Shown: piece after piece, positions 32,375 to 40,507 of the stretch
Position numbering within the stretch: position 1 is the first letter of the stretch
Layout: each line of letters begins with the position of its first letter
NCBI GenBank assembly: GCA_017405085.1
Contig: JAFRBB010000063.1
Span: 1 to 47,692, forward strand
Source of the DNA: Eubacteriaceae bacterium
GTDB lineage: Bacteria > Bacillota > Clostridia > Eubacteriales > Eubacteriaceae
Direction: 5' to 3'
Length of the DNA stretch: 47,692 bases
Program-made: the position numbers and the translations under genes
Notes under the pieces: model-generated
What the model was told of the DNA's origin: nothing
The model's database searches: none
Seen by the model: only the letters and a program-made list of their open reading frames with translations

Positions 32375-33544
32375 TTATTTCAGAGGCAGGATGCGAATGA
32401 CATCGCCCGCGCGGGGCTGTCCGATGGGCAGCGAACGGTTTTCCGTCGGCATGGTGATGCTGGCATTGCGAATACCGAGGGTTACGGCTTTCCCTTCCAA
32501 ATCGGTCCACGCGCCGGCGTCTTTGCTAATGAGAATCATGTTGGCGTTTGGCGCGTTCGGCGGTCTGTCGGAATTTTGCGCCAAAAGCAGCACAACAAAG
32601 GAGCCTTGCTCAATGGTCGGCGTCGGTGCCGGTGTCGGTGTCGGAGCAGGTGTTGGACTCGGTGTTGGCGTTGGCGCAGAGGTTGGTGTTGGTTCTGCGC
32701 TTGGGGTCGGATCCTGTTGCGCCACGACGTTATCCGCCGCGCTTTGCATCGCGTAAACCGGACTCATGATTTGAGATTTTTTCGTGGTTTCATTGACGTT
32801 GTCATAGGGATTGGGCACCCCTTGAATGGCGTACATCTGCGCCGCGTTTTCCGCGACGGCAACGGTTCCGGTGTAGATCGCGTAGCCGCGGTTTTGCGCG
32901 TCGGCGATTGCCTGATACTGACGTTGTTTGAGCGCTTCGGCAATCTTGGCGTTGTTTAAGTTTTCAATGTCCCGTTTAACTCTGGCAATCTTATTGATCG
33001 CGCCGGATACATCAGATTCCGCCATTGAATCGTCACCCAGATCTCCGATATCACTGAGTTGTGTAATTAAACTCTCCAGTCTGTTGGCCGTCACATCTTT
33101 TCGCAAAACCTGGGTAAATTTGGCTTTGAAGGTGTAATCTTTCCCGTTTGTATCGACCTTTTCATCCCCTTCCACATCATAGGCAGAGCCGTCGGCGTTC
33201 ATCGGACTGATGTAATGCACCTCGTATTTGCCGTTGGGAAAAGTGCGCTTGGGCGCGCGGTCTTCCGCTTTCATCGACGCTGTGAACATCCGATAAAAAT
33301 CGACGTTTTTTGTTTTATCGTCAATTCCTTTGACATGGACAAAAATCGGTGTCGAATCTTTGTTCCAGTTTTGGTCGATTTCCGGTTCAAATTGAAATTG
33401 AACCTCTTCTTTGGGCGCGACCGACATGGCAAACAAAACCGCCGCGAAAACGGCAATCAAGGCGGCGATGACCACCGCAGCGATAATCACGTTTTTTTGC
33501 TTATCGTTTTTTTTCGGAGGCTGTTGGTTGGATTGTTCCGGCAT
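32375..33544 (-). CDS. Membrane-anchored surface protein with Pro-Thr repeat
   Basis: The 389-residue protein has a basic, Gln/Pro-rich cytoplasmic head, one transmembrane helix (IIAAVVIAALIAVFAAVLFA, about residues 20-42) and a long outside part. Residues about 45-140 look beta-rich; 155-205 are helical (LITQLSDIGDL ... ALKQRQYQAIADAQNRG). About 295-320 is a TPTPSPTPAPT repeat that would act as an extended linker, followed by a small C-terminal domain. AAGGAG precedes ATG 33544. I do not recognise the family. A structural or sensing role at the cell surface is only a guess. Confidence 0.75.
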   Translation of the reverse strand: MPEQSNQQPPKKNDKQKNVIIAAVVIAALIAVFAAVLFAMSVAPKEEVQFQFEPEIDQNWNKDSTPIFVHVKGIDDKTKNVDFYRMFTASMKAEDRAPKRTFPNGKYEVHYISPMNADGSAYDVEGDEKVDTNGKDYTFKAKFTQVLRKDVTANRLESLITQLSDIGDLGDDSMAESDVSGAINKIARVKRDIENLNNAKIAEALKQRQYQAIADAQNRGYAIYTGTVAVAENAAQMYAIQGVPNPYDNVNETTKKSQIMSPVYAMQSAADNVVAQQDPTPSAEPTPTSAPTPTPSPTPAPTPTPAPTPTIEQGSFVVLLLAQNSDRPPNAPNANMILISKDAGAWTDLEGKAVTLGIRNASITMPTENRSLPIGQPRAGDVIRILPLK

Positions 33545-33607
33545 CTTTTTTCTCCTTGTTTTAAATTTGAAAATCTCTTCCGTAAGCAAAAGATTTATCT
33601 AATTTTG

Positions 33608-33613
33608 ATTATA
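33608..33613 (-). promoter_or_regulatory. Extended -10 element of the surface-protein gene
   Basis: On the minus strand TGTTATAAT gives a perfect TATAAT (33613-33608) preceded by TG; no good -35 is seen. It is about 64 nt before the start codon. Confidence 0.45.
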
Positions 33614-33713
33614 ACACGTTTTCGGTAATAATGAAAACAAAAACATTTATAATTCCGAGAAAATAACGCCGTCAAAAAGGCAAATGTCGCGGGCGACGCC
33701 GTAAAAATCAAAA

Positions 33714-33778
33714 GCAGGCATTTTTTCTCTTCGTCACTGACCAAATTGAGGTCGGTCATGATGTTAGAGCATATGCCT
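33714..33778 (-). terminator. Long terminator-like hairpin after the CpXC gene
   Basis: GCAGGCAT (33778-33771) pairs with ATGCCTGC (33721-33714), with an inner GACC/GGTC stem, then TTTTGATTTTT on the minus strand. The loop is long. It may terminate the CpXC transcript or be a structured element. Confidence 0.4.
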
Positions 33779-33797
33779 GCAAATTTATTTTTGATTT

Positions 33798-34478
33798 TCA
33801 GTTGATCTTTTGTTGTTCGAGCTCTTTATTTTTTTCGTTGACCTTCAGATATGCCCATTCCATATCAATGGTGAATTGCTCGTTTTGGGGAAGCGCCAGT
33901 TCTTTTTCCATTTGTTTTTTCAAGCCTTCGTAGACATTTTTGTCCACACGGATGGTGATCGGACGATCGGCCAAAAACTGCATAAACCAATCACCTTTGG
34001 GATTGATGAGGAAAAAGACATCTTTAAACTGGACATTTTGATATTGGGCAAGGACCTGCTCGGAATAGATCACCTTCAGCATTTCCACCAAGCGATCGTC
34101 AAGTCCGTTATAAAAGATGACCGCTTTTTCCCGAAGCGCGTTTTGCGTCGTGACGATGCGGTGACGATATCCGGATTCGGGAGACACCTGGGGCTGATCT
34201 TCAAAGAGCTTCTCGATTTCGTCCACTTTGTCCCGATATTCAGAGGCATCGGTAATATAGCTGATCATCACCAAATGCTCGGGATCGTGAAAAACCATCG
34301 GATAGTTGAGGGGATGCACTTTGCCGCAATTGGGGCATCCGTCATCAAATAATTCGCCGGCGATGAGTTTTTCCGCCGCTTTGGGATCGGTATCGGTATT
34401 GATGGTGCTCCACACCGAAGTATCATAGGCTTTTCGGCAGGAAGGACAAGTCACCGACACCGTTTCTCGTAATGACAT
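33798..34478 (-). CDS. CpXC-domain protein
   Basis: The 226-residue protein begins with the CpXC domain: TVSVTCPSCRKAYDTSVWST and, after a loop, LFDDGCPNCGKVHPLNYPM, two CxxC pairs that probably bind zinc. PEHLVMISYITD follows. The C-terminal half (helical, ending in a charged coiled coil NEKNKELEQQK) has no recognised domain. CpXC proteins are common in Firmicutes but of unknown function. ATG 34478 follows AAAGGAG. Confidence 0.85.
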   Translation of the reverse strand: MSLRETVSVTCPSCRKAYDTSVWSTINTDTDPKAAEKLIAGELFDDGCPNCGKVHPLNYPMVFHDPEHLVMISYITDASEYRDKVDEIEKLFEDQPQVSPESGYRHRIVTTQNALREKAVIFYNGLDDRLVEMLKVIYSEQVLAQYQNVQFKDVFFLINPKGDWFMQFLADRPITIRVDKNVYEGLKKQMEKELALPQNEQFTIDMEWAYLKVNEKNKELEQQKIN

Positions 34479-34546
34479 TTTTTCTCCTTTCAAAAAATCA
34501 AAGGGCTCAATTAATGGATTAAGGCAATTGAAAAAGCCGCTTTGGC

Positions 34547-35476
34547 TTATTTGTCAATGCTTATTTTATCGGGGGAAACGCCTAGGGCTCTCTCGCACAC
34601 ATAGGCTGCCATTTCCGAGAGGAAACGCGTGTCGCGATCAAGCTGCCTGAGAGCGTCCTCCGCTCTGTAGTAGGTCTCAATGAGCATTTTTTTTGATGCG
34701 TCAAGACCATATAGGGTGACATAAGTCGTCTTATGGTTTTTCTCATCGCTGCCGACGGGTTTTCCGAGGGTTTCGGTGGTGGATGTCTCATCCAAAATGT
34801 CATCGGCAATCTGGAAGGCCAAACCGAGATTTTGGCCATAGGCCGTCAGGCAGGCGAGTTCTTCTTCTTCAGCGCCTCCGAGTATGCCGCCGCATACGAC
34901 GGCCGCCGTGATTAAGGCGCCGGTTTTGTGGGCGTGAATAAAGTCGAGTTCTTCTTTTGAGACATTCTGCGCGTTTTCCGCCTGAATATCGCTGACCTGA
35001 CCGCCGATCATTCCTTCGATGCCCGCGGCTTTCATCAGTTCGGCATAGGCTCTGACGCTTTGTTCCATGCGCCCGGGATGCGCGATGATGTCGGTCAATG
35101 CCGTTTCCGCCGCGAAATTGAGCAGCGCGTCTCCGGCCAAAACAGCGGTGCTTTCGCCATAGACAACGTGATTGGTCGGTTTTCCCCGGCGTAAATCATC
35201 ATCGTCCATTGCCGGCAAATCGTCATGAATCAGCGAATAGGTGTGAATCATTTCGATGGCGCAGGAAAGGGCTCTCGCCGAGTCGACGTCACCGCCCATC
35301 ATCAGGGCGGTTTGCCGCATGAGCACGGGCCGCACGCGTTTGCCGCCGGCAAAAAGACTGTATTTCATGGCCTCAACGATAACTGCCGGCGTGTCGAATT
35401 CATGATCAAAACACGCCGCAAGATCTGCCTCCACCCCTTGAATCAACGCTTTGTTTTGCGCGTCAAAATCATACAT
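34547..35476 (-). CDS. ispA: Farnesyl/geranyl diphosphate synthase
   Basis: The 309-residue prenyltransferase makes C15 (or longer) isoprenoid diphosphates for undecaprenyl and quinone synthesis. The first aspartate-rich motif is LIHDDLPAMDDDDLRRGKPT, the second is FQIADDILDETST. SLFAGGKRVRPVL binds diphosphate. ATG 35476 follows AAGGAG; it overlaps the end of xseB by 8 nt. Chain length cannot be fixed from sequence. Confidence 0.94.
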   Translation of the reverse strand: MYDFDAQNKALIQGVEADLAACFDHEFDTPAVIVEAMKYSLFAGGKRVRPVLMRQTALMMGGDVDSARALSCAIEMIHTYSLIHDDLPAMDDDDLRRGKPTNHVVYGESTAVLAGDALLNFAAETALTDIIAHPGRMEQSVRAYAELMKAAGIEGMIGGQVSDIQAENAQNVSKEELDFIHAHKTGALITAAVVCGGILGGAEEEELACLTAYGQNLGLAFQIADDILDETSTTETLGKPVGSDEKNHKTTYVTLYGLDASKKMLIETYYRAEDALRQLDRDTRFLSEMAAYVCERALGVSPDKISIDK

Positions 35477-35687
35477 TTTTTTCTCCTTCAAAAGGGATTT
35501 CCAGATTGTCCATGAGCTTTGTGACTTTGCCTTCTGCCTTCATCAAAGATTTGCCGCAAGCCGCAATGAGTTTGACGCCTTCTTCATATCGGCGCATGGA
35601 TTCTTCCAGAGACAACTCGCCGCTTTCCAGATCCGCGGTGATTTTTTCTATCCGCTCAATTTGTTTTTCAAATGGTTCTTTTGCCAT
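35469..35687 (-). CDS. xseB: Exodeoxyribonuclease VII small subunit
   Basis: The 72-residue helical protein matches XseB: PFEKQIERIEKITADLESGE, LSLEESMRRYEEGVKLI. It completes exonuclease VII with XseA, which starts the same operon segment; the gap to xseA is 3 nt. Confidence 0.94.
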   Translation of the reverse strand: MAKEPFEKQIERIEKITADLESGELSLEESMRRYEEGVKLIAACGKSLMKAEGKVTKLMDNLEIPFEGEKNV

Positions 35688-35690
35688 GGT

Positions 35691-36887
35691 TTAATTCTCC
35701 ATAGGTGTAACTTTGACATTTCCATCTGCAAATGTCAGGGTTAATCGTGATTGTCCGGCGGCTTCTTTCGCGCCTGCGATCCTTCGGCCGCTCTCATCCG
35801 TCACAATGGTAAAACCTCTGCCAAGCACGGCTTTGGGATCGAGAGCTTTCAATTTTTCTTCCAAGGCTTGAAGTTTTTGCCCGGCCATTGTCAATCGGTT
35901 TTTCATCGCAAGCTGCATCTTGTCGGACAAGATATCCAGATACTGGGTATCCCGCTCGATTTGCCTTTGGGGACTGTTTTGCTCCAGCCGTAGCGCCAAG
36001 GTGTCCAAAAGGGAAACACGCTCGGAAATCACCGTTTTTGCCGCGGAGGACAGTCTGTCCGCAAGGGCGAGCAATATCCCGATGCTGAGGGTCATATCAA
36101 CGGTTGCAAGCTCCGCGGCTGCCGATGGCGTCGGCGCCCGCAGATCAGCGACAAAATCGGCCAAGGTAAAATCCGTTTCGTGACCCACGGCGGAAATGAC
36201 GGGCTTGTTTGCTTTGTGGATCGCCTCGAGCACCGGCATTTCGTTGAAAGCCCACAAATCCTCCATTGATCCCCCGCCGCGGCCGACTATGATGACATCG
36301 ACATCATCTCGGGCATCAAGGCGCTCAACGGCCCGGGCGATGGATAAAACAGCGTCCCCACCCTGAACGAGACAGGGCGCGAGCAAAATGTCAACGACCG
36401 GATTTCGCCTTTTAATCACGGAGATGAGATCGCGCACCGCCGCTCCCGTCGGGGATGTGGCAATGCCGATTTTTGAAGGATAGTCGGGAATCGGTTTTTT
36501 GGCGGATTCGTCAAACCATCCCCGATCGGAAAGCATTGCTTTTCGCTGTTCAAAAATCCGATATAATTCGCCGACCCCCGAGGGTTTGATGCTTCTGACA
36601 TAGAGCTGAACCTGTCCCGAGCGTTCATACATGTCAATTCTGCCGGTAAGCACGGCGTCCATGCCGTTTTCCGGGATAAAACCGAGCTTGACCGCATCGC
36701 TTTTAAACATCACACAGGAAAGCGCTGCGTCGTCATCCTTAAGGGAAAAATACATATGTCCCGATGAATGATGCTTAAAATTGAAAATTTCGCCGCGCAC
36801 CCGCACACGCTTTAATATGCTGTTATTGGCAAAAACCGTTTTGATATAATGATTGACTTCATAAACGGAAAGCTCACGATCGATCAT
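35691..36887 (-). CDS. xseA: Exodeoxyribonuclease VII large subunit
   Basis: The 398-residue protein degrades single-stranded DNA in both directions. The OB-fold is N-terminal (RVRGEIFNFKHHSSGHMYFS); the catalytic part has IGIATSPTGAAVRDLI, VIIVGRGGGSMEDLWAFNE and VISAVGHETDFTLADFVADL. ATG 36887 overlaps the stop of the Kae1-like gene by 4 nt (ATGA). Confidence 0.96.
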   Translation of the reverse strand: MIDRELSVYEVNHYIKTVFANNSILKRVRVRGEIFNFKHHSSGHMYFSLKDDDAALSCVMFKSDAVKLGFIPENGMDAVLTGRIDMYERSGQVQLYVRSIKPSGVGELYRIFEQRKAMLSDRGWFDESAKKPIPDYPSKIGIATSPTGAAVRDLISVIKRRNPVVDILLAPCLVQGGDAVLSIARAVERLDARDDVDVIIVGRGGGSMEDLWAFNEMPVLEAIHKANKPVISAVGHETDFTLADFVADLRAPTPSAAAELATVDMTLSIGILLALADRLSSAAKTVISERVSLLDTLALRLEQNSPQRQIERDTQYLDILSDKMQLAMKNRLTMAGQKLQALEEKLKALDPKAVLGRGFTIVTDESGRRIAGAKEAAGQSRLTLTFADGNVKVTPMEN

Positions 36888-37864
36888 ACAATCACTCCTT
36901 GGTGAACATCTTGCGCAAGCAGGGCAACACCCACGGCGTGATCCGTGGCCAGGGCGGCATCGGCAAAATGCAGTTTGATACCGCTGCGGAAAAGCTTGTC
37001 CTCCAGAACGGAGCGGATGATGCCGTTGGCCATGACACCGCCGGAAAAGACGGCGTCTCGGGCGCCGGTTATGTCTTTTAGCCGCCTGATGCTCCGGGAA
37101 AGGGTTCTGGCCACATTGTCAAAGACGGCATAGGCAATTTCCTCGGCGGGAATGCCGTCGGCCATCGCTTTTTTCGCGGCGTTTTCCTGACCGGAAAAGT
37201 GAAAATTCACCCCATCAAGGGCCGTGCTCAATTTAAAATCGCGATTTACCGCTCGCTTTGCCAGGGCTTCTAACTCGCGCCCCGCCGGAAAAGCAAGACC
37301 CAAGGCCACACCGACGCGATCAATGAGCTGTCCCGCGTTTAGATCGAGGGTTTGACACACGATTCGGCTATTGTATCCCGCGGGGTTTACCCCGTCCGCC
37401 AAAACGATTTCCGAGGTGCCCCCGGAAAAATGAACGGCGAGAAAGGGATAGCGGATATCTCTGTCTTTATTTTCGCCCGAATCCGGGTTTTTCTCACGAA
37501 AGAGCGCCGCGCGAATGTGATTGTCCTGATGAGAAAAACGGTACATCGGAACACCCAAGCTTTTTGACAAGGCCGTCGCGGCCAAAATTCCGGCGCGAAA
37601 GACGGGCATATAGCTGTCCTGCTTCGGCCGAGGTTTTTCGCTGACGCCGACGGCTTTGATTTTGCCCGCGTAATCGATCTGTTGGGACAAGGCGTCAAAA
37701 AGCTCGGGCAGACCTGCGATATGCTGATAAAGGGCCTCGGATTGTCTGAGTCCCCGTTCGCCCGCCTTCACGGCCAGCACCCGTCTGCTTTCCCCGATGA
37801 TCACACCGTCTCGGACCAAGGCGAGGGATGTAGTGTAGTTGCTGGTGTCGATTCCTAAATACAT
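36884..37864 (-). CDS. Kae1/TsaD-like protein (second paralogue type)
   Basis: The 326-residue protein has the ASKHA fold of the Kae1/TsaD group: YLGIDTSNYTTSLALVRDG at the N-terminus, SHQDNHIRAALF with the HxxxH metal motif, LAVHFSGGTSEIVL, and DAVFSGGVMANGIIRSVL with HFADAALATDHAVGVALL near the end. The short N-terminal region and sequence differ from the canonical TsaD that makes t6A. It resembles a clostridial paralogue encoded between nusB and xseA. Its biochemical role is unknown to me; canonical tsaD is not in the window. Confidence 0.8.
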   Translation of the reverse strand: MYLGIDTSNYTTSLALVRDGVIIGESRRVLAVKAGERGLRQSEALYQHIAGLPELFDALSQQIDYAGKIKAVGVSEKPRPKQDSYMPVFRAGILAATALSKSLGVPMYRFSHQDNHIRAALFREKNPDSGENKDRDIRYPFLAVHFSGGTSEIVLADGVNPAGYNSRIVCQTLDLNAGQLIDRVGVALGLAFPAGRELEALAKRAVNRDFKLSTALDGVNFHFSGQENAAKKAMADGIPAEEIAYAVFDNVARTLSRSIRRLKDITGARDAVFSGGVMANGIIRSVLEDKLFRSGIKLHFADAALATDHAVGVALLAQDVHQGVIV

Positions 37865-37879
37865 GGCCGCAGACTTTCT

Positions 37880-38635
37880 TTATCGGTTTGAAGTGTCATC
37901 GGATTGTTCATCATCGGTTTGTCCGTCGTGTTTAAGGCGCCATCCGCCGGCATCCTCCGGAGCGTCTTCTTTCTCCGAGGTTTTTCTGTCCGATGATTTT
38001 TCGTCTTTTGGTTCACCGGGCTCGCAGGGATTGTCTTTTGCCTGTGAGGGGGTGTCATCCGTTTTGGTTTCGGCCTTTTTTTCCGCCAAGTTGTCGACAG
38101 ACATCCGGTGGAGAATACCGTTGATATAGCCGGTCGCGTTGTCGCCGCCATAGTGCTTGGCCAGTTCCACCGCCTCATTGATAGCAATTTCCTTTGGCAT
38201 ATCCAGATAAATCATCTCCGCTGCGGCAACCCGAAGCACGGCTTTTTCGGCCTCGGGAATCCGGTCAAAGGCCCAATCCTTGCGGATATAACGGGAAATG
38301 CGCTCATCGATAGCTTCCCGGTGTTCAATGACCGTTTCGCAAATGAGTTCGGCATATCGGGTGTCTTCTTTAGGCGCCGCTTCCTCAGGCGATTTTGCGT
38401 CCTCCGAAAGTTCCGATAAACCTCCGGCTTCCGGGGAGGCCCCTTCGCTCGGCGTTTGTTGAACGCCTTCGCCGGAAGAAAGAGCTTCTGCCCCCTCGTC
38501 AAAGCCGGCATCCCCCATCGCGACGGCCATGACCGCCTGCCGTAGCTCCGCCTCATCCCGATGATAATCCAGTTGGAAAACCGCGCGCAGGGCGCGTTCC
38601 CGTTCACGTCTTCTTTTTTTGATATTGATTGTCAT
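37880..38635 (-). CDS. nusB: Transcription antitermination protein NusB with insertion and tail
   Basis: The 251-residue protein contains NusB in two blocks. Residues about 8-45 (RERERALRAVFQLDYHRDEA) are helix 1-2; residues about 98-180 (AELICETVIEHREAIDERIS, ... AVLRVAAAEMIYLDMPKEIAINEAVELAKHYGG, GYINGILHRM) are the rest. Between them lie about 50 low-complexity residues rich in Glu, Ser, Pro and Gly, and after residue 180 come about 70 charged disordered residues. Normal NusB is 130-150 residues. It binds boxA RNA with S10 in rRNA antitermination. The insertion falls in a loop, so the fold is probably kept. Confidence 0.9.
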   Translation of the reverse strand: MTINIKKRRRERERALRAVFQLDYHRDEAELRQAVMAVAMGDAGFDEGAEALSSGEGVQQTPSEGASPEAGGLSELSEDAKSPEEAAPKEDTRYAELICETVIEHREAIDERISRYIRKDWAFDRIPEAEKAVLRVAAAEMIYLDMPKEIAINEAVELAKHYGGDNATGYINGILHRMSVDNLAEKKAETKTDDTPSQAKDNPCEPGEPKDEKSSDRKTSEKEDAPEDAGGWRLKHDGQTDDEQSDDTSNR

Positions 38636-38648
38636 AAGTTAAACCGTT

Positions 38649-38679
38649 AAAAAAACCGCAGACATCATGCTGCGGTTTT
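38649..38679. terminator. Bidirectional terminator between asp23 and nusB
   Basis: AAAAAAACCGCAG, loop, CTGCGGTTTT; seven T residues follow on the minus strand. It closes efp-CD1247-asp23 and separates nusB. Confidence 0.75.
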
Positions 38680-38685
38680 CCTTTT

Positions 38686-39027
38686 TTAATATTTTCCGCA
38701 TCCCTGAATATGGACGTTCACTTTGGATACGCGCTGACCGACCATGACATGGACGGCTTCGGCTACCTTTTTTTGAACTTCGGCGGCCACACGGGGAATG
38801 TTTGCGTAAAGGCCGGTGATGAGATACAAATTGATTTCATAGCCTTCATCATATTTGATGACTTTCACACCGCCGGAAACAGCGGAGGGATAAATGGCGT
38901 CCAAAATCTCATCGGAAAGACGCATAAACATCTTTTCGACGCCGTTGACGCCGAGGGCCGTCGTCGAGGCAATCGAGCAGATCATTTCATTGGACAGATC
39001 GCTTTCGGGAATTCCTTGGCTCTCCAT
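38686..39027 (-). CDS. Asp23/Gls24-family protein
   Basis: The 113-residue protein shows the Asp23 pattern: ICSIASTTALGVNGVEKM, GVKVIKYDEGYEINLYLITG, and QKKVAEAVHVMVGQRVSKVN with VHIQG at the end. Family members associate with the membrane or cell envelope stress in Gram-positive bacteria (AmaP partner). Here it follows the CD1247-like gene by 3 nt. The position between efp and nusB is typical for clostridia. Confidence 0.9.
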   Translation of the reverse strand: MESQGIPESDLSNEMICSIASTTALGVNGVEKMFMRLSDEILDAIYPSAVSGGVKVIKYDEGYEINLYLITGLYANIPRVAAEVQKKVAEAVHVMVGQRVSKVNVHIQGCGKY

Positions 39028-39030
39028 AGA

Positions 39031-39498
39031 TTATTCCTCCTTATCGTGGTTGTGATGCATGCAGACTTCGGCCTGTTTGAGCTTGTCCACAACTTTGCTT
39101 TCCAATTCAAATTTTTTGCCGCATTTCGGACAGATGACGTCATCGGCATCAAAGGATTCAAAATCCGTCAAATAGACTTCTCCGCATTCGGGACAGATGA
39201 CTTCGTATAAATCGTCATCTTCGTCATCCTCATCCAAATATTCCAATTCCGAAAAATCGAGCAATAAATCGTTCAATTCGTCAAAATCATCGCTGAGTTC
39301 TTCCAGATCTTCATCGATCACTTCCACATAATCGGCCAGATCGTCGTGGGCTTCGGCAATGCCGTCCACCGCGTCGGTCAGATCATCAATGACATCGATA
39401 AGGGCCGCGATGATTCTGCCTTCGTCCGAAGAGGTATCGAGTTTGAGCCCTTCGGCAAGCCCTTTAATGTAGGCGACTTTTTCGCTGATGTATTTCAT
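39031..39498 (-). CDS. CD1247-like acidic protein with C-terminal zinc ribbon
   Basis: The 155-residue protein starts with YISEKVAYIKGLAEGLKLD, the CD1247 N-terminal domain, followed by a very acidic helical stretch (DDLTDAVDGIAEAHDDLADY, then EDDEDDDL). The C-terminal part has VICPECGEVYL and DVICPKCGKKFE, a four-cysteine zinc ribbon. Function unknown. ATG 39498 overlaps the efp stop by one base (TAATG), so coupled translation with efp is likely. Confidence 0.82.
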   Translation of the reverse strand: MKYISEKVAYIKGLAEGLKLDTSSDEGRIIAALIDVIDDLTDAVDGIAEAHDDLADYVEVIDEDLEELSDDFDELNDLLLDFSELEYLDEDDEDDDLYEVICPECGEVYLTDFESFDADDVICPKCGKKFELESKVVDKLKQAEVCMHHNHDKEE

Positions 39499-40055
39499 TA
39501 GACACGTTCCATGTATTCGCCGGTGCGGGTGTCCACGCGAATGGTATCGCCTTCGTTGACAAAGAGCGGCACCGTAATCTGAGCGCCGGTTTCCACCGTG
39601 GCCGGTTTGTTGGCGCCTGTGGCGGTATCGCCTTTAAATCCGGGTTCGGTCTGGGTGACCACCAGTTCGACAAAGTTGGGCGCGTTCACCTGGAAGGCTT
39701 CCCCTTTGAAGAAACGGATGGTGGCATTTTCGTTTTCTTTGAGATAAAGGAGCGCGTCGGCCACTTTTTCGTGATCGAGGGGAATTTGTTCATAGGTGTC
39801 AAGATCCATGAAGTAGTAGAGATCGCCGTCGGAATACAGATATTGCATTTCTTTGGTGGTGATCTGCGCTTTGGGGAACTTTTCGGTGGGTGAGAACGTG
39901 CGTTCGGTGACGGCGCCGGTTAAGACGTTGCGAATCTTGGTGCGCACAAATGCCGCGCCCTTACCCGGTTTGACGTGTTGAAAATCGACGACCAAAAAGA
40001 CCGATCCGTCCATTTCAAATGTGATGCCTTTTTTAAATTCACCTGCTGATACCAT
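39498..40055 (-). CDS. efp: Elongation factor P
   Basis: The 185-residue protein rescues ribosomes stalled at proline stretches. [20 protein letters not shown] opens domain [21 protein letters not shown] holds the loop with the modifiable lysine (here PGKGAAF), and [17 protein letters not shown] closes domain III. GGAGG precedes ATG 40055. Confidence 0.96.
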   Translation of the reverse strand: MVSAGEFKKGITFEMDGSVFLVVDFQHVKPGKGAAFVRTKIRNVLTGAVTERTFSPTEKFPKAQITTKEMQYLYSDGDLYYFMDLDTYEQIPLDHEKVADALLYLKENENATIRFFKGEAFQVNAPNFVELVVTQTEPGFKGDTATGANKPATVETGAQITVPLFVNEGDTIRVDTRTGEYMERV

Positions 40056-40507
40056 GTGCTACCTCCGATATTTTTCGTAAATTTGTTGCATTTAAATGTC
40101 GTCAAGGGGCGCAAAACCGTGCCCGATGACAGTTGTTTTATTATCTTATCATATTTAAGGCCGGACTTCAAATATTTCTCGAGACTTTTCAAGATAAGCC
40201 GCGAGCCTCTTACTTTGCGGGAAAACCTATCATTTGCGGACTTATGATAATCTCTCTGTCGAAAGAAGTTTCCGCATCGGCGTTATCGAAGAACGGCAAA
40301 TTAAGTCTTTGCCGTAAAACATTTTCCTTAGCAGAGTTATCTCAGCCCTGAAAATATTGGAGGCGCTTGAAAAACTGCCCAAAAAAGACCAGTGAAAACC
40401 GCCCTCCTTTTGCTCGCTGATAACGCTGATACACGCAGATTAAGAAACAAACACTAAAATTGATCCGCGATCATCTGCGTCATCCTCGATGGATTACGGC
40501 ACGTTCC
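40056..40507. other. Intergenic stretch upstream of efp
   Basis: No gene. On the minus strand TTGAAG and TAAGAT are 17 bp apart (about 40146-40174) and may form the efp promoter. At 40433-40440 and 40473-40480 ACGCAGAT and ATCTGCGT form an inverted repeat with a 32-nt loop. Confidence 0.4.

Noticed and set aside
33596..33762. 54-codon minus-strand frame starting inside the long hairpin after the CpXC gene
   Set aside because: Starts without a ribosome binding site and its end covers the -10 element of the next gene; more likely leader or terminator sequence.
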